The translations under genes and the position numbers were made by a program. The notes beneath the pieces are model-generated. The model was not told the DNA's origin, ran no database searches, and was given only the letters and a program-made list of their open reading frames with translations. From Larus michahellis (taxonomy: Eukaryota; Chordata; Aves; Charadriiformes; Laridae): DNA of 64,000 nt. This document shows positions 35,941-48,670 of the stretch, piece after piece. The stretch is from assembly GCF_964199755.1 (NCBI RefSeq), contig NC_133900.1, forward strand, positions 18,515,701-18,579,700, in the 5' to 3' direction. How positions within the stretch are numbered: position 1 is the first letter of the stretch; every line of letters begins with the position of its first letter.

Positions 35941-37662
35941 ATTTGACTTCTGTTGGGTTTGGCTCTGCTCTGAGGCAGCCAGACACCCGCTAGCTCTGAT
36001 TCCAAAGGCGTGCAGATGTAGTCAGCCTAACAAGTGTGTTTGAACTCTCAGCAGCGTTCATTAGCTTATTGAGCAGACCTGCACAGCTTCCGTTTTGCTG
36101 CTCTCTGGGTTTGGAGTATTAGTAGAAAGCATTTGTGTCTTCCTTAAAAATCCCTTCAAACCTTGATGGGCTCATTCCAGCAAAATGAGCTTTAAAAGAA
36201 GAAAGTGCAATGGTTTTCATCTAATGGAAAGAAATCTGAGTCCTACCTACAGCACAGGGGACAGAGCTGTGGTTTCCAAGGACAGAAGTCTATCGTGGGG
36301 ATTATATTGGATAAACAAACTTAGGTATGGAAAAATTACATTAAAATAAAGCTATTTTACTGTCTTCTAAACTCAGAAATAACGGACGGGAGCCATTATG
36401 AAAATTATGAAACTATGAAAATGAGAAGTCACAATTACTAAACAAATTTTTTATAGTTAGGAAAAAAGATCTCAGTCTCTTTGTCTTTCCAGAAGAAGCA
36501 TTGGGGAAAACCTGATTGTAGAATTACATGTGAGGAACAGGAAAATACTGAATTCTGAAAGGTTCTTTTTTATCTCTTGGAGAAAGGTGCATTGAACACC
36601 AGCGTACCACACAAACAAAAGTATGATTGCCTCATACGGCTGAACTAGCTGAGATGATTTTGATCTAATGACTTCAGACTGGCTTGTTGGAGACTATAAG
36701 GATATACTCACGTACATATACATTTGTAAGCAGTGAAAATGATTAACTATGAGACAGATGAAAATAGAGATTCTCTGTTCCTTTGGGCAGGATACCTGGC
36801 AGTAGGTGAAATGTAACACCTTTGGTAAAGAAGAGTTCAAGCTAAATTATGTAATGCTCCCTTCTCCCTTTAATGTTGATGAATCCACACATTCTTATGT
36901 TTGAAGAGCACACTAATGCATCATTTACAGCTAGCACCATTTTTATGTTTCAATGACTCATTTATCCTACGTTTTGTGTATGTCCATATGCGTTAGTGTG
37001 ATATATTGCAAGTACTGCAGCAGTATCATGTCTCCTAGGTGTAACATGTATTTGCATAAGCGCTTTAACTATAGAACATAGTACATCACCTTCTCTCATC
37101 AGTACAGATTTGCAGAATTTATTTATATATGAGTCTATAGAGAATAAAAGAGAACTTCAGGTTCCATAAAAGTTACACTTAATGACAATTTTGATTGCTG
37201 TGGTTTTCACCTTAAATTGTAGGTTTAAGTGTTCAGTGCATTTCTTTCAAACCTGTCACTGGAGGATTTTATCTAAAGTTATTCAATATCCGGTACTCAA
37301 ATTGGCGGCATTGCTCTTCTCATTTTTTCATCACGAATATAACTAGTTCATTATTAGCCTGTTATTACTGTTGCTTGTTAATTACTGTTTTTTAATTGGT
37401 GTTTAACTGGATTATAAGTAAACTTTCCAATATTCCTGTGTGAAAGAGGATCTAAATAGAAGACTTTACAGTTGCATTAAAAAGCAAATCTAAAAAGAAC
37501 GGACTTTCTCATAGGTCTATGTAGAAGTAGAGTTATGTTGATAAATATATGTACTTGACTAAATACAAAGTTAGATTTTTATTAATAAATTTTGTTTGCT
37601 TTACTTGGCCTAAGGGGAAGTGTCAAAAGGTCTGATATACAGAAAAAAACCTGCCAACTCAC
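35941..37662. other. AT-rich DNA, no gene seen
   Basis: No frame or repeat I can support. Confidence 0.5.
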
Positions 37663-37719
37663 CCACTGAAAATCAGCTCCTTTGAAGTTGCTGCAGTTCA
37701 GGCACTCAAACTCAGGCAC
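37663..37719 (-). other. candidate 57-nt coding exon, minus strand
   Basis: On the minus strand a strong acceptor (ctccttttttcttttag) and a consensus donor (CAGTGG, then gtgagttgg) bound a 57-nt segment open in one frame: VPEFECLNCSNFKGADFQW, phase 0 at both ends. The splice signals are the best on the minus strand in the window. The peptide has a CxxC pair, but I do not recognise a family. It could equally be an exon of a long noncoding RNA or chance. Confidence 0.25.
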
Positions 37720-38271
37720 CTAAAAGAAAAAAGGAGCTACATTTAAAAATATTTTCTATTATCTAAAAGTTTTTATTTGTGGAATCTCTACTGATACTGA
37801 CATACACACGTTACATATTAATAAGTCACTAAGAGAATAATATCTAAGAAGGTAATAAATACACAGTTTGTGACTCGGTCATGATGTTCCTCCCCAGGTT
37901 TCCATTCCAGATCTGTGTTCTGCGTTTCTTTTACCTCGCTATCACATTTTTGTCATTGACTGTTCTACAATGGTATTTGAATGGAGTTTTTGCCTAAAAG
38001 CCGTAAGTTCAGACTTTACATACTGATTTTTAGTACATTTTTTGACCAGAAAAGACATATAAAAACTATTATTCATTTCCATTTTGACTGCACAGTACAA
38101 TCACCAAAGTTCAGTCACCTTGGACATTTCATGCTGCATCTCCGTGCTACAGTTTCCTTGTTTCCTGAATACTTCTTAGGATACCCTTCTTCACAAAATA
38201 TTCTATGAAGACTTTAAATAAAAGGTGAAATATAAAATTATTTAAATCAGGAGAAAGGCTGAGAAGCTGCA
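37720..38271. other. AT-rich DNA, no gene seen
   Basis: Small frames only, nothing recognisable. Confidence 0.5.
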
Positions 38272-38500
38272 GGGTAAAGCTGCCATTCAAAGGGAACTTG
38301 ACAAGATGGAAAAACCTCATGAAGCTCAACAAAGGAAAACACAGAGCCTTGCGCCTGGGATGCGGCAGTATCCCCACGCACCTGTGCAGACCGGTTGCTG
38401 ATGAGGTGGAAGGCCATTGAGTTGTGTACAGAGGCTGGAACACGCATCCGAGATTGCAACTGGGCCAGGCGCTGAGCAACCTCATTCAACTCTGGAGGGG
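38272..38500 (+). mobile_element. degraded CR1 LINE fragment
   Basis: 'caaagggaacttgacaagatgg' in part, then 'aaaacctcatgaagctcaac', 'aaaggaaaacacagagcctt', 'gcgcctggga' and 'tatccccacgcacctgtgca' follow the CR1 segment preceding the start of the 2.6-kb copy (family peptide pattern RDLDRLEKW then LMKFNKGKCKVLHLG). The right part to about 38500 has 'gctgagcaacct', as in the CR1 tail, and may be a second, deleted piece. Antisense frames across it are shadows. Confidence 0.6.
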
Positions 38501-41500
38501 AATCTGACTTCAGGGTTGAAGTTGCTTTGAGTCACGTACCAGATGAGACATGGCTTCATCGTTCCTGCTGAAAAAAACATATTCTATGTCTCTGTCTCAG
38601 CGCAGTTTCGTCCAGCGTGGTACCTGAAAGAGCTACAGTGGTGCTCAATATCCGTAAGTGCACAAAGGAGTCACACATTCTCCCTCTTCTATCCCCCTCA
38701 AAAAAAACAAAAAAGGGAATTTATAATGTATAAAAAGATGTTGTTGTCTTTTTTTATTGGTTTCTGATCTCTTCAAAATACAACTGAAAATAATGTCTTT
38801 CTTCTGTGAACTAAAACTAAAATAACACGAGACTATGCAGCAGGTTGCTTTTCTCAACTATAAATTTTATGACTACTACCCGAATTCTCTACTAAACATG
38901 GACAGCTTGTGAAATACTTCAGCCTGTCTGGCTTCTGACAGGTCTTCCTACAAAAACCTGAGTTATCCAAGAACACTCTGTAGCTGTCATGGCTAACTAT
39001 CACTCCAAAAGCCCGACTTCTAAAGAAAAATCCTTTGGGAATCACAGAATAACAGCAACATTAGCCAAAACGTCCACCTTCCTGTGGAAGAGCACACAAG
39101 CAGAATTTATTTTTGTGTCATAACTCTGAATTTGGAAAGAAAGTTGCTTCCAATTTTATATGAATGACCAGACTGCTGCAGTACATCCATACATTTTTTT
39201 CAGGAAGACAGAGTTAAAGAACAGGCAATGTTAAAAAAAAAACCAACACAGCAGACCCTTGCTGTTATTTATTTGATAGCTATCAATAATGACAGAAATT
39301 GAGCATATGGGGTTTTTAATCTACTGCTAATAGTAATAATAATATTGATGATAATGAATACTCAAATACCGTTATATCCTGCCATTGCACTAGATACGCT
39401 CTATGGTTTGGACACCTTCACTGTGGAAAATCCAGGTTACACAAGAAAATATTGGATTTATGTCAAGAAAATTGCTTACATAGTAATACACTTATTGAAT
39501 TAATCAAAAAATGCAAAATGACTGTGCTTTATAACACTTAGAAGATCATTAGACTTAGTGTCTCTCTTCTGACGTACTAACCTTTCTACGGCCATGGTAA
39601 TATATAAACGTTAGGGTTGGTTTTCTTTGCTTTTTAGTAAATATAAGGTTAACTTAAATTTGGGTTTCAACAAGCAGTTATATTGGGATTGTTGGATATG
39701 ATTTTAAAACTATGAAGATTTCAATGTGTGTTCCAGTATTTCTAAAGTGCTGGAACCTTAGAAATTGAATGTACTTTTCTTCATGGTTTCCCTTCAGTTT
39801 TCTCCCATCTGTTTTTTTAAGCGCTCCAACTTCCATTAGGCTAAACATTTTAAAGCACAGACCACTTTTCTACAGTTTCTGATGTCAAGTTTCTCCAGAG
39901 TCACATTAACAAATTACATACATATAACACGCATTCAAAATACATAAATCTGGCATTCCTTGAGAGAGTTTTCTTGCCAGGACATTAATTAGGAAAATGT
40001 TCCTTCTGACTATCTATTTAAATGACCAATGTTTAATTAGCTATTATTGCTGAATTAAGGATTGATTTCTCATATCAGTATATATTGGTCCAGGCTCTTG
40101 CCCATCGTAGCCAAGTTTGCTCAGATGAAAAGCGCAGCGAGAAAGTGACCTTGGATTCTGGCGATGCTCAATGCCGGCTGATCCAACAATTAAAGGCCAG
40201 AGAAACACAAAAGTTGATCCTACTCATTTTAGTCGCCAACAGCAGATTGAGATTGTCCAGGTAGCCCTATCGGCTTTATGGAGAAAGGTTTTTCTTTTTT
40301 AAGAGTTATGAAAGTTCTATGCCATCAAACTTTTGCCAAAGATACTTTTGCTGCAGAGCAGTTGTGCTGAAAGTGCCTTTGTTGTGAGGGGGATTAAGCA
40401 GCGCCGGTGTAAGTCACTATTGGATCCACTGACTTCTGCAGTAAAAGGGTGTTCCATATTTTTAAGAGTTGTCTCCAAGTCTGTTGAAATAACTGCACTT
40501 CACTTCTACAAACATTTGTATGCATACCTTTTATTTGGAATTAAAACTGAATGGATCTGTAGGCAAGATAATCTATATCTCTAAGGTTAAAAAATTAATT
40601 AGCAAAAACTGCACCACAGGTATTTCTGAAAACAATTTCAAAAGATGCAATAAAGAAACAGGGATACTGGAAGGTTCAGCAACCTTCTGGTTCTCATGTT
40701 CAAAATGCAGTTTATGGGGAAAACCAGCTGGAGCCAATCTACATAACAAATACAAATGGTTTCATTTTCTAAACCATGCTAAAGAACATATTCTGAGATC
40801 ATATTATTCTCTTGAGCTTCCAAATTCCCAGGGTAAGATTTTACTGCCCGTAACATGAAGCAATCATTGAAGGGATTCCTGACTTCTGTCCAGTCCTAGA
40901 GTGCAGCAGACTGTAGACCTAAACTCTCCATTCATAGTTGCCCATTTCACATTTCTGCTTTCATCAAATTTGTGGTCTAGACATGATTAAGAAATAAAGT
41001 TAAAAAAACAATGGAAAATAAGCTGGCATTGTAACATTTCTTGCCAAGATGTAACCAAGTGCTGCAAAATAACACTCTACAAAGAGTCAGACGTTTGAGT
41101 CTGTACTTTGGACTCCTATGAATTTAAGGACTAAAGATGCTTAAGTTAAAAAAAAAAAAAAGAGAAAAAGAAAAAATAATTTGTGCATATTTACCCAAGG
41201 TGATTGTTACGCAGGTAACGAACGTATAATGGAATTATTTTTTTTGCATCCTACCACCATCAGGAAAAAGCAGGAGCCTTTCGTTTCCTGGTAGGAAAAT
41301 AAAATTAGTTGCACCCAATAGTGACCTTTCACTAGCTTAACTTCCCCGGAGCCTTTCAGTACAATTACTTAAAGAAGGTGATAAATAAGGACAGTATCTA
41401 ATCAATGAGGTCTAAACGCATCATTTTCCATACCAATGAAATGATAATCATTATAAAGAACTTGTGGTGCTCTGTATTCCCATGGTGGGACTACAACAAC

Positions 41501-41988
41501 TGCATAAATTGAACATTGGCTCTTAAGTTGCAGCTTCAGAAAGGAAAAAGGGATGAGCATCTTTAGAGGACTTGGAGAACTGGAAGAGCTGTATAATCGA
41601 TGGCTTCCCTCTTAAGTTGCCCGTGATAAATGGAAAATAGTAAAACAATAGATGGACCTGATGTTAGGATTCAGAATCCATCACTTCACAGGTTCACGGT
41701 CATTATTTGATCTACATAATTATACTGAACATTTCAATTAAACTAAGAATAATTAAATAAGAAAATGATCTGAACCTCATTTAAAAAGACGACTTGGCTA
41801 CGGTTAGAAAATATTTTTGCATGTCTATCTTAACATGTATGACAGTGGAAATATGATTACTTCTAAAAAGTACATAACTTGTTCTAAAAACAGAAATCTA
41901 ATACACACATCTGTTATTTTTAAATATTTTAATTTTAGACATTATGGCAGAGAATAAAGAAATACTTGGTTTAAAGGTGGTAAGTGAT
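38501..41988. other. AT-rich DNA, no gene supported
   Basis: About 3.5 kb. An A-rich run lies at 41146-41178. A plus-strand AG...GT segment after 40355 (SSCAESAFVVRGIKQRR) has a fair acceptor and donor but is short. No transposon recognised. Confidence 0.45.
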
Positions 41989-42058
41989 CCCCCCTGGAGG
42001 CGGGGGGGGAAACACACCAAAAAAAAACCAACCCCACAACCAAAAAGCAGACCACCAC
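41989..42058. repeat. C6/G8 inverted runs and A/C-only tract
   Basis: Six C (41989-41994) face eight G (42002-42009) across seven bases, then about fifty bases of nearly only A and C follow. It is similar in style to the tracts at 2340 and 32499. Confidence 0.8.
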
Positions 42059-42145
42059 TTTTTGGTATTTTTTTTTAAGGCATCGGTTCCCCTGTGCAGT
42101 TCAGGACTAAACTGTGGAAAGATGGGTCCCAGCACAGCAGCAAGA

Positions 42146-42326
42146 GGGGCGGGGAGCAGTGGTTATACAGATAAGGACGTTTAATGCCTTCAAAGAAACG
42201 CAGGTGGCACCCTTCTTCAGTGGGAGAAATCTGTCCCTGGGAAGGGTCCATGCTCCTCATCTAAGTTGTACGGCTGCTAAAAACCTCCTGTGCGTAGGCT
42301 GCACCGTGACCCCAACGCTATAAAAG
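42146..42326 (+). promoter_or_regulatory. possible promoter: GC box and TATA box
   Basis: In a locally GC-richer patch, a GC box ggggcgggg (42146-42154) is followed about 165 bp later by a canonical tataaaag (42319-42326) flanked by cgct/agcg. A start site would be expected near 42350. No plausible first exon with ATG is obvious downstream. Single motifs like these occur by chance, so the call rests on their combination only. Confidence 0.2.
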
Positions 42327-42360
42327 CGCTCTGGCTATGAGCACTTTCACCCCTAATCTG

Positions 42361-44831
42361 ATCCCTGGAAACCAAGCCTTAGAAGAAGTGTAAAGTACTT
42401 ATTCGCTTCTGAACATGCTTTAAAGCTATCCCTTGGAGCAGATGGAGTTTATTTTGTAATCTCTTTACAGCAGCTGAGCGACAAAAAAAAATAATATACT
42501 GCAGTGCAGTCCAGAGTCAGTGTCTCCCTTTAAATTATTTGAAATATTATAAAAATTACTTTGTGCCTAATAGAGGCACCCTTTCCTGTCAAAAGGGAGA
42601 GGTTAAGTTACTGTCAATGACATGTGATTAAATATTTGCTAATCAAATTTATTTTTCATTAATGGATGGATTTGTTAGTCTCTGCGTCTCAGTGATAGCC
42701 TCAAGAACTCAGCACTAGAAAGTCTTTGATTATCCTTGTACAGATTTATAAATATTTTAGTGATCTAATCAAAGTAAGGAACAATGGAATATGATTTAGG
42801 TAAGTGTTATAAAAAGAGCTAGCGAACAGCTAGTCTATCTTTGCACAATCTATTTTTGAGTAATTTTGAGTAAGAATGAATTCCTTAATTTCAGTCTGTT
42901 TGGAAATAATTTATGAACAGAATAAGGACAGACATTCTTGAATATGGTAATTTTTGTAAGTTGTTTCCCCAGTTCTAATGAATTTTAAAAATAAAATTCT
43001 TTAGAAAATATATCCCCATTTGAGCCTGAATTTCTCTCTGAGAAGAATCTGACACAATCTGGAAGCCCAATTTTTTCTTGTTTTTACAGAAATTGGGGCA
43101 ACTGAAAGTGAAGAGTGAGAGAGAGGCTCTTTCCTATTCTATACTAAGAACATAGTATTACAGTTTTATATATACTGATTACATGTAACACATATTATAA
43201 TAATAGCTCTACATTACCATTCTATACTGACTTTTAAAAAAAAAATTAATGTGTACTTGAAAGGATGAACACAAGACTTGATGGTGTACTTCAGTTACCA
43301 CTTACTTGTTTCAACATAATATATGCTTTAGTTGCTTTTACTTGCACTTTAGTTTTTTATGGTAAGTGCCTACTTATCCTGTTCTCGTCAGCTAATCAGG
43401 AGTAATTATTACATCTCTAATTGACCAACAATAACTACTGTATCTTGTTTTGTTAATTAAATGCTTGTTTAGGAGAATATTTAATTTGCTGCAGTAACTT
43501 TTTCTTTCTTGGCGAGCAAGTCAACGTAACTTTATTATTATTCTGCCTGTATAAGGCAGTGCATGCAAAGCTCCTAAGAAGATTATGTATAACACCTTAT
43601 ATCTGCCATAAAAGGGCTCAGCTGAAGCTTATGTTATTGTTAAACGTCTTGTAAAAGGAATCTGTGACAAAGTTTCAGTTATGATACGAAAAGCATTCCA
43701 GCACAGGAAAAACTCAAGAAAATAAGGTGATTTTCACCACAGATAATATGTTTGGGATCTTATTTCGGGCTAACCCCCAGCTTACACGGTCTTTAATGAG
43801 ATCCCAAAGAAAATATCGTTATCATCAAAGTCGCAACTCTTTGTTCATAATGCAAAGGTGACAATTACCAGGAGTCAGCAGTGTCCTCAGGGATTTCAGT
43901 CATCTGGGAAGCTGGAGTGAAGGAGAAGCGGGAACCAGGAGACCCCCGTGGCCACTCTTCCAGCACAAGCTCTGCAACAGTGCTGGTGCTGCCACCGTGC
44001 AGAGAAGAGTGACAACAACATACAATAATCTCTGGAGAGATGGTCTGAAGTTGCTCATGGAGGGGACCCTTTGTGCCTACCTCAAAGCAGGGTGTGGAAA
44101 GTCGGGTGGCATCCTCAGGCATAGCTTGGACGAATGCCATGATTTCACACCCGGTTCCTACCGTCGCCACTTCTTACCACAGACACGACACTGATTTGGC
44201 ATTGGCTGGTCCTCACATTTGGCAAATCTGTGTGTAGGGATGAGCAAATGAGTTCTAACCACATCTTACCGTAATTTAGGTTGATGAGCTACACACATAA
44301 CACAGAAGTAAGTTAAAGACTTGTATAAGAAACAAGAAACTAGAATTCACGTAGTGCTGACTCAGTAAACTGAAGACTGCATAGTTTCTTTGTTTAAGTG
44401 TTTGCTCTACGGTTAAAGGTCCACATTTGCTTCTGTTATTTCAGAGTTCCTAAAAAAGCATGCTCTCGTGTCGTTCCACAATGCAGTGCAATTTATGTAA
44501 GCTCATGAACCAATACAACGTACGCAAACTCAGTCTGTTGACGAAAAAGAAGAGGTCATTAGGCATTTGGGACTCCACAAAGCATAATCCAAGAGCTACA
44601 GAACTACAAAATAAAGTTCTTCATGTATTCCCCCTAACCAATTATTATTAACGATGTGAAAGCAGAGGAGTGGAATGTTTACCTTAGTCTTACGGAGAAG
44701 AAAGTCGTCTTTAATACGTCCAAGGGCTTTTTTTCAGTGAAGATGATCCTGCTGTGAAAAAGACAAGGACATTTCTTTCTTAAAGAAATTTCTACAAATA
44801 AGTGTACTGCAGTAGAAAATACAGCCTAAGA
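42361..44831. other. AT-rich DNA with one GC-richer patch
   Basis: Mostly unique AT-rich DNA. At 43865-44227 a GC-richer patch holds a 101-codon minus-strand frame (starting MATVGTGCEIMAFVQAMPE) and, just upstream on that strand, a 50-nt segment at 44178-44227 with strong splice signals whose open frame has CEDQ and QCRVC. No known domain is identified. Confidence 0.4.
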
Positions 44832-44873
44832 AACATAGAATGGTTTGGGTTGGAAGGGACCTTAAAGATCATC
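44832..44873 (-). mobile_element. very short CR1 3' tail
   Basis: 'acatagaatggtttgggttg' and 'gaagggaccttaaagatcat' are the reverse complement of the CR1 terminus; similarity stops after 'atcatc'. Only the last 42 or so bases were inserted or survive, an extreme 5' truncation. Confidence 0.85.
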
Positions 44874-47800
44874 AGCACGCTTGGCACAAAGTTGAAAAGA
44901 TCTAAATCATGTGATATGTAGCATAATAAGTAAAATCTTTTTTTCTGGAAAAAACAAAATGAGCTGTTCTGCATGACCTTGGTCAAATCAGAATGTTTTT
45001 CACTCGTAATAAGCTACCGGTATTGTCTTCGAGAGTCAACACCTTGCATAAGCAGTGACCTTCATCTCCCTTTCATCAGCTGGGGAAGCACACGGGTCCC
45101 CTTTGAGTATACAAATACTTTTTTCTGCTATTCTGAAAGGACTCTCCTTGCTTTCTCATGCAAGATTGGAAGGTAATATTCTCTAGTTCTTAGTAACTGC
45201 ACATTGGTTGAAATTATTTAGCCCTTATGCTTTGAATGTCATGTTTTAATCTTATTTAAAAGAGCATGCAACTTTGGAATCAAAAATAAAGCAGTACCAT
45301 TTCACCTCATGTGTGATGCTTCCAGAGTTCAAGTTCTGGCATCGTGCGGATGTTATTTTTGTCGGTGGGTCAGTTGTGCTGCGTAAGGGCAGCTGTTTAT
45401 TTTAAGTAATACATGATCCTTGGAATCTATCCAAGCTGTAGTAGTTGTAGCTGATCCTGTGCTTACAGGAGAGGGGCCTGTTGTGTTATATTTTACGTAT
45501 GTCCTTGGTCTTGAATATTTGCTACCAGATTATAACGACTTGGCCTATTCTTATCTGCAAAGTCAGAAGAGCATGAAGGCTGTTTCCGAAGGAAGACTTA
45601 AAAGGAAAATAAATCCAGGATCCTTCTAGTAGCTAGCCTGGAATTAAATTGGAATACTTAATAAAGCCTGTATTGCTAAATATCATATCGAGTTGGAAAC
45701 AGCTGGTTTGAATATGCAGAAGCTTTAAAAAAAAATATATGGGAAATTATACGTGATTGGGAGAGTGCTTCAAAGTGCTTTTTGGCATAACACGCAATTA
45801 TTTCATACTAAGTAGGATTCAAACTACAAATGATTAAAAAGAAGACTGGAGAATAAAGTGTGAGCTAAAGAGGTAGCAAATCCTGATAAATAAAGCAAAG
45901 GTTCATAATGCAGTGATTTATCAATATGAAGTAGACTAAATTCTTCCTATTTTGACTTTTTAAAACTTTTTCAAGGAAAACCAAAACCACTGAGGACCTG
46001 CAGCTCAAACCAGGCTTGCTAGAACATCTAATGTGGCTGGTTTAGAAGTTTTTCATTGCAAGTGGAAGAAGTTCCTAGTGTTCCTGACCTGGCTTTAAGA
46101 TGTTGCAGAAGATTTTTTTAAGAAATAGTCAGATTGGGTTATACTGGGTTTATTAATTAATAGCGACACAAGCACCTGTATTTTTACACACCTATGCTTC
46201 TTAGGTGTCCCACCCCTACCGCTCAGCTGAATAATATCTTATTCATTCGAAGGTTTCATGCTAATAAATGTACGCTTAAGCAGGCAATGTAGCTGAATAA
46301 AAGCAATATTAATAGATCTACTATGAATCAACACCGATTTCCCCACTTGCTCAATTGAGAGTGGCTGACTTGAACGCAAAGCTCGAAAAAGGCTGGTGTG
46401 TAAATAGGCAACTTCAGTGGAGTATTCATAAAAATTTGGATTCAAAATATCTGTGAGAGCTTGTTTTCATGCTCAGAATATCACTACATTTGAAGCTACA
46501 CAACATGCAGAGGCAGAATTGAAAAGCTGAAGGGAAAAATTGCTGTGATAGGTGAAAAGCAGCTATTTCTCATTTTATATTGAAATTAAACCATTTGGGG
46601 CCTGAGTCCTTAGGCAATTTTCTGCATAGGAATTCATTTAATGCTGTTATTATTTTTCCCCTCAAATTGATGAAATAAGACCATGGAAGACATTATACTT
46701 TTAAATACTCCTTTCATACGTGGAAAAGATCAGAGAACAGCGAACTCCCCCAGATCTCATTTTCTGCTGGAGCAGAACAGAATTTCTGGCCAGATCACCG
46801 CTGTACGAACCATAACCATCCGGTCACAAAGTGTAATATTAACTCTAACACTCTGTTTTGCAGTAAACAGGTACGATGGTTTAATAAAATATTACCTAAG
46901 GGTTACCCGTAAGTACAAAGCACGGTGTCCCTTTAGAAATTATCCCATGCAATCAAAAGCAAAAAGTAATACAGTGTTAATTGCATGAGATATAAGCACA
47001 ATACATTGAACAAAATCTTCATTATGGCAAAACAAAATACTGACGTGGACTTCGAGAGAGATTTTCAAAAGCAATAACTGCCAACACAAGCTCAGCTTAT
47101 CTTTTTAGGCTAGTTTTTACCACACCTACTTCAGACATTCCTCAAACCAGGCGCGCTGAAAAGCAAAGCAGTGCTGTGCATTTCTGAACCAGCACCATTT
47201 CGGCCAGGCCTGAAAATCAATCTTGGCCCTTCATAATTGAACCTTTCTTTGACTGGCGATAAAGAGTATGCTCACTTTAAGCCTGACAGCAGACACACCC
47301 ATGTATTCCCACGGCTTGCACACATTCCATGTTGTTTTAAAACACATTTTCCACAAAATGTAACAGCTGGTATTAGTAATCTGGTGGGGGGGAAAAAAGA
47401 TAAAAAGACACTTAAAAATGGAGATAGAGTAAAAAAAAAATAATTTGTAATTTACTCTCTTTTCTTCAGTTTTTCCTAGACTGAACTATAATAAAAGAAC
47501 AGAATGGTTTGAAAATGCCAAAGGAAAGGAATTAAATAGGAAATAAATGGATGTGACAGAGTGGTATAGTTCATTTGTAAATTGGATAACAGTAGAAGTA
47601 GTAAATATAACTATTATAGATGACTGACTGCCCGAGATGCAAGATTTGAGGCCCAAAGGGGGGCTGAGCTATTTACTCATGATTTACGGATTTATATGAA
47701 TTCCTTTGTTACTCAGTCCAGTGCCCAGTTGTTTATTATCTCTCTGGAATTTGGAGGTCAGCCAGTAACTTCAGTAGCAGCTCTGCAAGTGTATCTAAAG

Positions 47801-48039
47801 ATCATGTTTGTGCAAATAAAAAGGCCATTTTCCCTTATGAAAAGAAACAGAATGTTTCAACAGCGTAGTATGCAGGTACGTACTTTTCCTAAATACAGCG
47901 ATACTGGCATAAGCTAAAAAGGAAGCATTTAGTGTGGTCTACAAACCAGTGTGGGTGTGACTGGTCAATTCTAGATATCCCTGGAAGAGCACAGGAGTGC
48001 AGGCAATTTATTGAGTATATACTTTATTCCCACCTCCTT
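44874..48039. other. AT-rich DNA, no gene supported
   Basis: Small frames only (for example 46683-46988, 101 codons, and 47696-47917). A donor-like ATGCAG, gtacgt at 47871-47882 lacks a convincing acceptor. No repeat recognised. Confidence 0.45.
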
Positions 48040-48670
48040 TGCCCCATTTTTCATGGCTGAATTTTCCCAAATGCTTGCCCAGAATCTGTCCCAGCCTTTC
48101 CTTATCCCGGTCACCTTCCTTTGTATCTTGTTTTACTGTGCTGTCCCTACAGCATCACATTTTACTGTAGTGTTTTGAGAGGGCAGAGTGGGTCAGCACC
48201 CAGTGTTCAAACTGAGGTGACATGGCAGAGGTGTATGTACAATGGCTCACAAAGCTCTCTGCTTTACTCTCTTCTTTCTAAAAATACTCGGGGATTTTGA
48301 CCGCAAAGGAAATTTAAGATGAATTTCATGAAAACTCTTTTCTTACAATACTCAGTAACAAGATTCCCAGTGTAAGACTTAATTCACTACCTACCATTAT
48401 GCATGTTAAATTGTAATTGGTTTTCTTCCTATGTTTACCACGCCACATATATCAACGTGGATCTTGAGCTGCTGTTTTACCACCCATTCCCTGAGAGCAC
48501 CTTCTGCATCTTTTTCATCATTACCCTTGCCTTCATTACCCTGAATAACTTAGCAAACCGTGTCACTTCAGTGCGCGTTCTCTTTTTCAGATCACTGATG
48601 AATACATCCCCGTGGGACTCCATGGTGATTTTCTTCCAGCAAGAAAACTGACCATTAACTCCTACTCTCC
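48040..48670 (-). mobile_element. old CR1/L3-like LINE, minus strand
   Basis: Read on the minus strand, 'ttaatggtcagttttcttgc', 'tggaagaaaatcaccatgga' and 'gtcccacggggatgtattca' are followed by a frame reading DVFISDLKKRTRTEVTRFA, a decayed form of the LFNIFINDL...LSKFADD region of CR1-type reverse transcriptase. Further on, 'cattgtacatacacctctgc', 'tttgaacactgggtgctgac', 'acaaaggaaggtgacc' and 'aggaaaggctggga' follow the later ORF2 segment in the right order. The deletions and substitutions mark an ancient copy. Confidence 0.65.

Noticed and set aside
38147..38489. 112- and 80-codon minus-strand frames
   Set aside because: Mostly antisense to the degraded CR1 fragment at 38272-38500.
47747..47876. 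Possible exon ending in ATGCAG, gtacgt
   Set aside because: Two frames are open, one with an S-rich and one with a mixed peptide; the acceptor is weak and one frame stops before the donor.
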